Assembly: GCA_023230245.1 (NCBI GenBank)
Contig: JALNXT010000020.1
Location: 1-11,509 of the forward strand
From: Candidatus Cloacimonadota bacterium
GTDB lineage: Bacteria; Cloacimonadota; Cloacimonadia; Cloacimonadales; Cloacimonadaceae
Length of the DNA: 11,509 nt
Direction of reading: 5' to 3'
Positions 1 to 7,512 of the stretch are shown piece by piece. Every line of letters starts with the position of its first letter. The first letter of the stretch is position 1. The notes under the pieces were generated by a model that saw nothing but the letters and a program-made list of their open reading frames with translations, was not told where the DNA came from and searched no databases. The position numbers were made by a program, and so were the translations under genes.

Positions 1-1
1 G

Positions 2-3000
2 ACATCTATCGCCTCCATACTTGGGTCTGCTCAAACTTACGCTTGGGCAATTCCAACTTCAGCAACTCCCTCTGACCAATACCGGATCAAAATTCATCTC
101 AACAGTGATGAATCAGTCTTCGATAAAACTGACAATCCATTCACGGTTTCTTCCTTGGATGTTACATATCCTTCAACAACAGGGATTCGCTTACAGAGTG
201 GAAAACCATGTAACATTACTTGGACTCAACAATATCTAACCAGTGGGTTGCTCTTGGAATATTCAACTAACGGGACGGATTACACTACAATCAGTTCCAA
301 TGTATCCCCTTCTGCGGGGACATATGCTTGGGCTGTTCCCAGCATTTCTACCTCTACTTGCAAGATAAGAATCTCCTTGATGAGTGATCCTACAATTAAC
401 GATTTAAGCAATTCTGACTTCAGCATTTGTAGTTTACAACTCACATCCCCCAACGGAAGTGAAGTAATTACCACAGGAGCCAGCCACACAATCAGATGGA
501 CATATGCAAACATTGCCAATGTGAAGCTTCAATACTCCAAGGATGGTGGTGCTACCTGGATTAATATTGTAACAAGCCTAGCAGCCACCCCCAGTTCGTA
601 CGCATGGACTGCTCCCACTATAACTTCATATGAGTGCCGAGTAAGAGTTCTGGATGTTGCCGCAAGCACTGTTTATGATGATAGCGACAATCTCTTTACC
701 ATAAGGCCTCCGATCATAGTAACAGCCCCCAATGGAGGAGAAACCATTACCGTAGGAGACATCTATAACATTCAATGGACGGTTACTTCAGCTGTTTCTT
801 TTATCCTGATAGACTATTCGATAAACAATGGTTCTACCTGGCTTCCATTAGTCACAACTGCTTATAATGCCACAATAGGTAGTTACGCATGGACAATTCC
901 TAATGCCCCTTCAACAAACTGTAAGGTTAGAGTGAAAAGCTCTACTGCACCTACCACGGTTTACGATATTTCAGACAATATGTTCATTATTACTCCCACA
1001 ATTTATCCCCCAACAGCGCAATTCAGTGCCAATATTACGGAAGGGATGGAACCTCTATCAGTTCAATTCACAGATTTATCCACTGCGGGGTCCGGTACAG
1101 TTACTACTCGACTTTGGAGTTTTGGAGATGGCCTTACATCAGACCTTCAAAACCCCTTGCACATTTACCAAACTGCGGGAGTTTACTCTGTATCACTCAA
1201 GGTAACTAACTCATATGATTCTACCAGAACTGAGCTAAAAACCAACTATATCACGGTAAGCTCAAACCTTCCTGTTATAGCATTACTCAGTTCTCCAACA
1301 ATGGACTTTGGCTCTGTTAACATTGGTGAGCAATCCTCATGGGTGGAATTATCATACCAGAATATAGGATCTATTCCTTTGGAGATTAGCCAGATAACGC
1401 TCTCAAGCGACAAGAGTTTTTCTTACCAAAGCCGCTCTGGCAGATCGTTATTGAGCCCAGGACAAACAGAAATCCTGCTTGTCCAGTTTCATCCAAGCTT
1501 ATTAGGTGCCGTTACAGATACCCTAACTATTTCCAACAGCTCCGGCAATAACCCTCTGCTGCAGGTATCTCTTTCTGGAACTGGTTTAGCATTGCGTGTT
1601 CCTCTGCAATACCCGACAATCCAAGCAGCAATCAATGCCTCTAATCCTGGAAATTGCATTTTAGTAGATGATGGCGTGTACTATGAGAACTTACAAATCA
1701 CAGGGAAAGAAGTTACTTTAGCAAGTAATTACTTTGCCGATGGTGACACTCTGCATATTGCCAACACCATAATTGACGGAAGCCAGATAAGAAATCCGGA
1801 CATGGCAAGTGTGATAGCTATCTTACCTGGTACAAATCCCTATCAAACCCCATATATCGTTGGTTTTACTATCAGAAACGGGAGAGGTTGGTTGATAAAT
1901 GAAACTGTTGGCAGTTCGATTGTCCAGAAACGCGTGGGAGGTGGAATTTACATCAAGCAGTCAAACCCCATCTTTACAGCCAATATAATAGTTGATAATG
2001 AAGCCGATGATGAGGGTGGAGGAAGTTACGCATTTCTTAGTGGACCCAATTGGGGTGGGGTTGTTACTGAAGATGAGATAAATCCCGGTGGGAATGTCTT
2101 TCTCCGAAATATGGCAGATATTGGCAAGGATATGTATATTAATGCATCTCATACTCGTGATGAGATACAGGCTGAGAACTGTCAATTTGAAGTATTCTGC
2201 TCTGCAGATACCACCCTATCCACCTATTGGGCTACAACCACAAATCCAGTGAAATATCAGGGTAGTTCGGGAACGCGCGAGGCAATAAATGCAGATTTGT
2301 ATGTTTCTACTAATGGCAATAATATATCAAATACAGGCCTAAGCCCCGAAAGCCCCTTCAAATCTGTTAATTACGCACTTAGTCTTGCCTATGGCACAGA
2401 AGAAAACCCTATCACTATTCATGTAGCATCTGGTATATATTCAGCAGATTTCACGGGTGAGAGTTTTCCTTTACAATTGGTAGATTGGATTACATTGAAG
2501 GGTGATGGAATTGAAAACACTGTCATTGATGCAGGTGCAAGTGCTTTATTCCCAACCCGTATTATCACTTGCGATGCGGTTCATGGCGTTTCTATTCAGG
2601 ACATTACCTTACTAAATGGATATGTTACAAACTCTAAAAACTTAAATGGCGGAGGAATAGCCATCCTTAATTCTGATGTCGATTTATCGAGTGTAGCAAT
2701 CAACAACAGCTTTTCAGCAGGAGATGGTGCAGGATTATATGTATTCAATTCTAGCGTAAGCGGAGATATGCTTTCACTTGAATACAATCAAGCTACAGGT
2801 TCTGGAGGTGGAGTATCATCTGAATCATCCCAGATATCTGTCTCTAACAGCATCCTTTCTCACAATTTTTCTTCCAAACACGGCGGAGGTTTATATCAAA
2901 ATGCAGGTCAGTTGTCTTTGGAAAACAACGTGATTCAGAATAATAATGCCAATAGCATACAGATGCGCGGCGGTGGGATCAGTTTGATTTCAATTGTGGA

Positions 3001-5365
3001 TCCAATACTTTTAGATAACATCATAGCTTCAAATTCAGGTTACAACGGAGGCGGAATAAGCATGCAGAACTGCTCTGCTATTGCCTTTAAAAACAACAAA
3101 ATCACTAACAACGTTGCAACCAACTGGGGAGGTGGGATTTACCATATCACTTCCACGGGTAATCTTCATAATAACTTGATTGCCAACAACACTGCCAGCC
3201 AAAGAGGTGGTGCTCTGTATTCGAATTCGAGTATTAATATAATTAATTCCACCATAGCCAACAACCGAGCATTTTCTCAGGGCGGTGCCATCTATGCTAT
3301 CGGCAGCAATTCCGCCTATACAAACACTATCTTGTGGAATAATTCTGCACCCATTGGCAATGAGCTTTATTTGTATGATAATTCTACACCCAGTTTCCAA
3401 TTTTGCGATGTTGCTGGAGGTAGCTCAGCATTCGGTACCAGTGCTGGAGTGGTTTATTCAGGCGTGTATGCTGATAACATCAATGCTAACCCTTTATTCA
3501 ATTCACCGACCACCAGCTACGGTGTTTCTTATGATGCTCTTTTAGCAGATTGGGGTCTGCAACTATCATCACCATGTGTTAACACTGGTAATCCTGATAC
3601 AGATATCTCAGAGTATCCATTTGATATCAACGGATCACCAAGAATTATTAGCACTGTAATTGATATCGGAGCCTATGAAACCGATGATCAGTTAGTTGCT
3701 CAAATTGATGTTAATCCCTCAGACTTGTTAGATTTCGGTGATATTGTACACAATTCTGCACCAGTTGCCAGTGATGTTACCATTACCAATACGGGTTCGG
3801 CTTCTCTTGTTATATCTGATTTATCATTTGAAACTGTAACTGATGTATATGAATTCGAGTTCGACGACCTAAATCAAGAAATCCTTCCCAATACCTCATC
3901 TACGATTACCGTTCATTTCACTCCTTCGGTAGTTGGGATACAGGATAATGCTCTTGTAATAGTAAGCAATTCTCAAGCAACTCCTGTTCTAAATCTTAAT
4001 CTTCATGCAAACGTTGTAGGCATTGAGCCGTTGATAACTGCGCTTCCCGATACAGAATATGATTTTGGGCTATTGCCAGTTTCTTCGGACACCTTATTTA
4101 CTGAAATTCTCATCACCAATAATGGATATTTGCCTCTGCAGATTTCCGATATTGCTTTCCAGGGAATTGATTCCAGCTTCAATTGGGAGTTTAGTCTGCT
4201 AGAGCAGGATATTTTACCTGATAGCAGCGTAACCATCGTAGTTAGCTTCATTCCCTCGGTAATCGGTGCTCAAGCCGATACTCTCATTATCACCAACAAT
4301 TCTGGGAACAATCCCTTACTGTCCATAGAGTTCTATGCAACGGTGTTAGCCTATACATCCCTGATAAATATCGATCCGGAAGGTGACATTAGCTTCGGAG
4401 ATGCTATCGTTGGTTCATCAACTATAAATCGTGAAATAACCTTCACTAACACCGGTTATGCTCCGCTGTTAATTTCAAGTATTTCCATCGAGCAGGAAGG
4501 AGCTCTATTCGATTTTGAGTTTGAGCAAATAAACCAGAGCATCCCTGTTGATAGCACCGCAACCCTGTTGCTTAGTTTTAATCCTTCTCTTATAGGTATC
4601 CATTCTGCAACTCTTGAGATACTAAACAATTCCGAAAACCAGCCTATGATAAACATAAATCTTACTGCTGAAGTATTAGCTGGAACTGCCGTTATTGCAT
4701 CGGAACCTTTATCACAGGTTAGCTTTGGACAGTGCTATATTAACTCAGCTCCTATAAGCAGAGAGATAATATTGTCTAATACTGGAAACATCCCACTGAC
4801 GATCTCAGATATTAGTTTTGATTTAGCTTCCGAACTATTTGACTGGGAATGCACTAACATGGCTCAACCCATTCTACCTGGAAACCACCTTACTGTTACT
4901 GTATGGTTTGAACCCACACAATTGGGATTAATAGAGAACACTATCCTCATAACCAATAATTCCACAAACCAACCCGTTCTAAGCTTGGCATTATCAGCCA
5001 ATGTGATTGATTACCCTGTAGTACAACAAGGAAATGTTTCTATACAGGTTATCGGTTATAATGCTTTGCTGTCCTGGGAGCCTTTTACGATTTTGTATAA
5101 CGCTGTGCCTACCCCTGCAGATGTTTACCTTGTTCTATATAGCGAAAAACCAGACAGTCCAGCGGATGATTACTATTTCCATGGAGCAACTGCTGACACT
5201 ACCTATACTCATTTTAATGTAGCACGATACAGAGACCGCATGTTCTACAGAGTAGTAGGCATATGTGGAATAGAGCGTGAATTACTGCAAAGTTTAGTGT
5301 TGCGTTCAAGCGCTTCTCCAATGCTGTGGAAAGATATGAGAAAGAGTTTGTTAGAAAATCGATAA
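2..5365 (+). CDS. Giant modular surface/secreted protein: Kre9-like, PKD, ASH and tandem beta-helix domains (5' partial)
   Basis: The reading frame is open from the first complete codon (base 2) to TAA at 5363-5365, so the N-terminus and signal peptide are off the left edge. A TTG at 155 sits inside a repeat module and is not a credible start. Domains in order: three and a half ~92-residue Kre9-like Ig modules (to ~1000) with repeated YAW-P, PNGGE and SDN-F motifs; a PKD domain (~1001-1262) with WSFGDG; one ASH/choice-of-anchor D domain (~1265-1585); a first beta-helix (~1586-2290); a DUF1565-like cap opening a second beta-helix with repeated GGGI/GGAI turns (~2293-3685); four tandem ASH domains (3695-5011); and a C-terminal FnIII-like domain (5012-5362). 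Families with this mix are extracellular adhesins or carbohydrate-binding surface proteins. The ligand cannot be told. No obvious type IX-style sorting tail follows the last domain, which ends in a basic KDMRKSLLENR. Confidence 0.93.
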   Translation, partial: TSIASILGSAQTYAWAIPTSATPSDQYRIKIHLNSDESVFDKTDNPFTVSSLDVTYPSTTGIRLQSGKPCNITWTQQYLTSGLLLEYSTNGTDYTTISSNVSPSAGTYAWAVPSISTSTCKIRISLMSDPTINDLSNSDFSICSLQLTSPNGSEVITTGASHTIRWTYANIANVKLQYSKDGGATWINIVTSLAATPSSYAWTAPTITSYECRVRVLDVAASTVYDDSDNLFTIRPPIIVTAPNGGETITVGDIYNIQWTVTSAVSFILIDYSINNGSTWLPLVTTAYNATIGSYAWTIPNAPSTNCKVRVKSSTAPTTVYDISDNMFIITPTIYPPTAQFSANITEGMEPLSVQFTDLSTAGSGTVTTRLWSFGDGLTSDLQNPLHIYQTAGVYSVSLKVTNSYDSTRTELKTNYITVSSNLPVIALLSSPTMDFGSVNIGEQSSWVELSYQNIGSIPLEISQITLSSDKSFSYQSRSGRSLLSPGQTEILLVQFHPSLLGAVTDTLTISNSSGNNPLLQVSLSGTGLALRVPLQYPTIQAAINASNPGNCILVDDGVYYENLQITGKEVTLASNYFADGDTLHIANTIIDGSQIRNPDMASVIAILPGTNPYQTPYIVGFTIRNGRGWLINETVGSSIVQKRVGGGIYIKQSNPIFTANIIVDNEADDEGGGSYAFLSGPNWGGVVTEDEINPGGNVFLRNMADIGKDMYINASHTRDEIQAENCQFEVFCSADTTLSTYWATTTNPVKYQGSSGTREAINADLYVSTNGNNISNTGLSPESPFKSVNYALSLAYGTEENPITIHVASGIYSADFTGESFPLQLVDWITLKGDGIENTVIDAGASALFPTRIITCDAVHGVSIQDITLLNGYVTNSKNLNGGGIAILNSDVDLSSVAINNSFSAGDGAGLYVFNSSVSGDMLSLEYNQATGSGGGVSSESSQISVSNSILSHNFSSKHGGGLYQNAGQLSLENNVIQNNNANSIQMRGGGISLISIVDPILLDNIIASNSGYNGGGISMQNCSAIAFKNNKITNNVATNWGGGIYHITSTGNLHNNLIANNTASQRGGALYSNSSINIINSTIANNRAFSQGGAIYAIGSNSAYTNTILWNNSAPIGNELYLYDNSTPSFQFCDVAGGSSAFGTSAGVVYSGVYADNINANPLFNSPTTSYGVSYDALLADWGLQLSSPCVNTGNPDTDISEYPFDINGSPRIISTVIDIGAYETDDQLVAQIDVNPSDLLDFGDIVHNSAPVASDVTITNTGSASLVISDLSFETVTDVYEFEFDDLNQEILPNTSSTITVHFTPSVVGIQDNALVIVSNSQATPVLNLNLHANVVGIEPLITALPDTEYDFGLLPVSSDTLFTEILITNNGYLPLQISDIAFQGIDSSFNWEFSLLEQDILPDSSVTIVVSFIPSVIGAQADTLIITNNSGNNPLLSIEFYATVLAYTSLINIDPEGDISFGDAIVGSSTINREITFTNTGYAPLLISSISIEQEGALFDFEFEQINQSIPVDSTATLLLSFNPSLIGIHSATLEILNNSENQPMININLTAEVLAGTAVIASEPLSQVSFGQCYINSAPISREIILSNTGNIPLTISDISFDLASELFDWECTNMAQPILPGNHLTVTVWFEPTQLGLIENTILITNNSTNQPVLSLALSANVIDYPVVQQGNVSIQVIGYNALLSWEPFTILYNAVPTPADVYLVLYSEKPDSPADDYYFHGATADTTYTHFNVARYRDRMFYRVVGICGIERELLQSLVLRSSASPMLWKDMRKSLLENR
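3695..5011 (+). repeat. Four tandem ASH-domain repeats within the surface protein
   Basis: Four consecutive modules begin at 3695, 4022, 4355 and 4685, with lengths of 327, 333, 330 and 327 bp. Each repeats the same order of landmarks: an F-G-D/F-G-x block, TNTG or TNNG, an I-S-x-I/L-x-F strand, a cluster rich in F, W, D and E, an IP or LP turn, F-x-P-x-x-x-G and I-x-N-N/S-S. The repeats are diverged at the DNA level, so this is old domain duplication and not recent tandem amplification. A fifth, isolated copy lies at about 1265-1585, before the beta-helix. Such immunoglobulin-like units usually act as rigid spacers. Confidence 0.85.
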
Positions 5366-5465
5366 TATAGCTCACTTACGAGAAGACTTTGAGGCAAGTA
5401 CTCAGATTTGAGTGATGCATTGTCGTTTTACTTGGCGTAGATTAGTAGCATAAACTATTTTGTGC

Positions 5466-5517
5466 TTGACATCTTAGCAGCATTTTAGCATCAAGGGCGT
5501 TATTAATAAGATGTCAA
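5466..5517. promoter_or_regulatory. Perfect 11-bp inverted repeat over the transporter promoter region
   Basis: TTGACATCTTA at 5466-5476 is repeated as its exact reverse complement at 5507-5517, 30 bp apart and just upstream of the GAGG (5520-5523) and GTG start of the transporter operon. The left arm contains a consensus -35 hexamer, TTGACA. Only a weak -10 candidate, CATCAA at 5489-5494, follows at 17 bp. If the promoter is real, the left arm is not transcribed, and the repeat would act as a split DNA operator. If transcription starts further upstream, the RNA would fold into a stem next to the ribosome binding site. Confidence 0.4.
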
Positions 5518-5527
5518 ATGAGGTTCC

Positions 5528-6367
5528 GTGAAATACTTTAAGCTTGTGTTATCGCTATTGCTGCTGTTGTTAATTATGTCATGTAAAAAGGGTGTTCCGA
5601 AGGCTCCTTCCGGCTATGTGGTGCTTTCCCCTGAAGTGGCAGAAATCCTTTGTGCACTTGGTGCAGAGGCGGATATCGTTGCCATTACGGAAGAATGCAA
5701 CTTTCCCCCCATTCTTGCCAGCAAGCCCAAAGTCGGCAGTTTTTCTGCCATCGATAAAGAAGCCATCATTGCGCTTAATCCCGCCATCATCTTTGCCAGC
5801 GCATTGGAGCAGGAAGGGCAAGCAGCAGAGCTGAAGAAGCTGGGTTACAATGTGCAGGTTTTCTACCCCAAAAGCCTTAAATCCATGAATGAAGAAATCC
5901 TTAAACTGGGCAGGCTTACAGGCAAGATAAACGCATCCCAAAACATGAGGTTGCAGATGGAAGCCGCCGTGGCAGCTATCAAAGCCAAGTGTGCCAACTT
6001 ACCCAGACCCAAAGTTTATCTGGAAATCTACCGTGATCCCTTGATGAGCGTATCCGATTCTTCGTTCGTGGGCGAATTGATCGAAGCCGCCGGTGGGGAC
6101 AACATATTCCCCACTCTGGAGCGCGATTATGCACGGGTAAATCCCGAAGCCGTGATCAATGCCAAGCCGGATATCATGATCTGCTTCTCGCAGGATAGCC
6201 TCAATAACATCCGTTCCCGCAAAGGCTGGCAGGACATCCCCGCCATCCGCAACAAACGCATCTACTTTGAAAAGGACATCAATCCCGATCTCATCCAACG
6301 AGCCACTCCTCGCTGCATAGACGGTATGCGTAGCCTGCAAAAACTATTCTTCCAGAAAGACAAATGA
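5528..6367 (+). CDS. Periplasmic binding lipoprotein of a BtuF/FecB-type ABC importer
   Basis: This 279-residue protein starts at GTG, 4 nt after GAGG (5520-5523). Residues 1-19 are a lipoprotein signal with lipobox IMSC, giving Cys19 as the acylated residue. The rest matches the Peripla_BP_2 fold (cluster A-III binding proteins for cobalamin, haem or ferric siderophores): an N-lobe with LSPEVAEI (33-40), EECNFPP (55-61), KVGSF (68-72) and ALNPAIIFA (82-90); a helical linker at ~115-155; and a C-lobe with VYLEIYRDPLMS (163-174), ELIEAAGGDNIF (183-194), VNPEAVINAKPDIMI (204-218) and RNKRIYF (241-247). In diderms such proteins are anchored to the periplasmic side and deliver substrate to the permease. 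It overlaps the permease gene by 4 bp (ATGA), implying translational coupling. The N-lobe pattern resembles BtuF, but cobalamin, haem and siderophore cannot be separated from sequence alone. Confidence 0.9.
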   Translation: MKYFKLVLSLLLLLLIMSCKKGVPKAPSGYVVLSPEVAEILCALGAEADIVAITEECNFPPILASKPKVGSFSAIDKEAIIALNPAIIFASALEQEGQAAELKKLGYNVQVFYPKSLKSMNEEILKLGRLTGKINASQNMRLQMEAAVAAIKAKCANLPRPKVYLEIYRDPLMSVSDSSFVGELIEAAGGDNIFPTLERDYARVNPEAVINAKPDIMICFSQDSLNNIRSRKGWQDIPAIRNKRIYFEKDINPDLIQRATPRCIDGMRSLQKLFFQKDK

Positions 6368-7281
6368 GAAACAAAATCACCCTTGCCCTGTGGCTCATCT
6401 TTAGCATAACAATCGTATTTATCTATCTGAATATAGGCTCGCCGAGTGCTAACATCATTAGCCAGGTGAGGATTCCGCGCTTGCTGTTAACTCTTTTCAC
6501 CGGCATGGCGCTGGCGGGAATTGGCAGTATCTATCAATTGATGCTGGCAAACCCACTGGCAGAGCCGTACATCCTGGGAATCTCCTCCGGTTCTGCCTTT
6601 GGCAGTATTTTGGCGGGAGTTTCCGGCTTTATCATCCTGATGCCTTTGGGTGGCTTTGTGGGAGCCGGTTTAACCATGCTGCTGGTGTGGAAACTGGCGC
6701 ATCAGAAGGGACGCTTCGACAAAAGCAGATTGCTGATTTCGGGTGTTATAGCGGGCATGTTTTTCGCCGCGGGGATTTCGCTGTTGATGTATCTGCATTT
6801 GCAAGACACCGCCCTCATTTTGGGCACTTTGATGGGCAACCTGGGGCGTATTTTCAGCAGCGGCGAATGGCTTACTTTTTCCATTCTGCTGGCGGTTTCT
6901 TTGCTTATTCTTGCCTATTTGTACTTTAAATCCACGGCTATCGATATCCTCAGCAATGGCGATATCTACGCTGGATCTCTGGGCATAAATGTGCTGCATT
7001 TGCGCCGTGAAGTGTTTTTACTTACTTCTATCGTGATTGGCATCTGTGTGGCTTATGCCGGCATTATCGGCTTTGTGGGTTTGATCATTCCTCATGTTGT
7101 GCGTTTTTTCATCCCTTCCGGTCAGCGTAGAATCTATCTTTTTTCCCTGTGGGCAGGCGCTATCTTCCTGCTGGTGTGCGATATGGCTGCCAAACATCTG
7201 CTTGCCATAGAGCTGCCGGTGGGTGTGATCACGGCTTTTCTTGGCTGCCCCTTCTTTATGTGGCTGCTGCTCCGCAAGTAG
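6364..7281 (+). CDS. FecCD/BtuC-family ABC transporter permease
   Basis: This 305-residue, highly hydrophobic protein belongs to the FecCD family (type II ABC importers for vitamin B12, haem and siderophores). Landmarks: RIPRLLLTLFTGMALAGIG (36-54), with the usual R-x-PR motif before TM2; NPLAEPYILGISSGSAFG (63-80); LISGVIAG (124-131); and the coupling region GIIGFVGLIIPHVVRF (233-248), followed by ELPVGVITAFLGCPFF (283-298). Two copies would form the channel, dock the binding protein outside and contact the ATPase inside through the GFVGLIIPH region. At 305 residues it is slightly shorter than the usual 320-340, mainly at the N-terminus. It overlaps the binding-protein gene at ATGA (6364-6367). 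The ATPase gene that normally follows (BtuD/FecE type) is absent, and a structured convergent intergenic region comes next. Confidence 0.92.
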   Translation: MRNKITLALWLIFSITIVFIYLNIGSPSANIISQVRIPRLLLTLFTGMALAGIGSIYQLMLANPLAEPYILGISSGSAFGSILAGVSGFIILMPLGGFVGAGLTMLLVWKLAHQKGRFDKSRLLISGVIAGMFFAAGISLLMYLHLQDTALILGTLMGNLGRIFSSGEWLTFSILLAVSLLILAYLYFKSTAIDILSNGDIYAGSLGINVLHLRREVFLLTSIVIGICVAYAGIIGFVGLIIPHVVRFFIPSGQRRIYLFSLWAGAIFLLVCDMAAKHLLAIELPVGVITAFLGCPFFMWLLLRK

Positions 7282-7285
7282 CTCC

Positions 7286-7422
7286 ATACCGCTTCCTTGC
7301 TCATCCGAAAGGGGGTTCATCGGGATCTGATCGGGATCTGATCGGGATCTCATCGGGATACATCCCGATCAACACCGCTTCAGTAGCGGTTTGGAACCGT
7401 TTCGGATAAGCAAGCAGCGTAT
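7286..7422. repeat. Long nested imperfect palindrome in a convergent intergenic region
   Basis: Outer arms at 7296-7310 and 7400-7414 are inverted copies matching at 14 of 15 positions. Imperfect flanks extend them (CGCT 7290-7293 with AGCG 7416-7419), and an inner pairing follows (GGTTC 7314-7318 with GAACC 7394-7398). Inside are an 11-bp tandem repeat with its own inverted half-unit (7319-7369) and a small hairpin, ACCGCT 7374-7379 with AGCGGT 7385-7390. No coding frame is visible. It could be a dispersed intergenic repeat, a small non-autonomous element, or a two-way termination structure between the permease gene and the opposing lipoprotein gene. Confidence 0.6.
7319..7369. repeat. 11-bp tandem repeat (about 4 units) ending in an inverted half-unit
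   Basis: ATCGGGATCTG occurs at 7319-7329 and again exactly at 7330-7340. It then appears with one change at 7341-7351 and as a decayed copy at 7352-7361. ATCCCGAT (7362-7369) is the reverse complement of the unit core ATCGGGAT, so the last unit forms an 8-bp palindromic pair with a 2-bp centre. The core could be a multi-copy protein-binding site or a replication-slippage product. Confidence 0.75.
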
Positions 7423-7423
7423 C

Positions 7424-7461
7424 CACAGCCGCCTCGGCTGTGAGCACACGAGGCGTGTGCT
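7424..7461. terminator. Two adjacent perfect 8-bp hairpins, possible bidirectional terminator
   Basis: CACAGCCG (7424-7431) pairs with CGGCTGTG (7435-7442) around the loop CCT. Immediately next, AGCACACG (7443-7450) pairs with CGTGTGCT (7454-7461) around the loop AGG. Both stems are perfect. No run of T follows on either strand, so classic intrinsic termination is not shown. The place between two converging genes suits termination or mRNA 3'-end protection, as with REP/BIME-type elements. The structure is directly seen; the role is inferred. Confidence 0.45.
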
Positions 7462-7512
7462 AATACAAACGCCATAATTAGTCCCATCGGGGCGCCACTC
7501 TAGATAGCAACC

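Noticed and set aside
3035..3400. Open frames antisense to the surface protein and other long open frames opposite real genes (for example 5579-5941, 7018-7353)
   Set aside because: They lie wholly or mostly within well-supported genes, have no recognisable domains and no convincing ribosome sites, so they are shadows.
5400..5413. Small hairpin ACTCA-GATT-TGAGT after the surface-protein gene as a terminator
   Set aside because: The stem is only 5 bp, AT-rich and has no immediate T run.
5366..5527. Possible cobalamin riboswitch before a BtuF-like gene
   Set aside because: Only 162 bp are available and no B12-box-like core (GCCACTG) is visible. The only clear structure is the 11-bp inverted repeat.
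7319..7369. Short repeats as a CRISPR-like array
   Set aside because: The units are 11 bp, directly abutting with no spacers, and there are no cas genes nearby.
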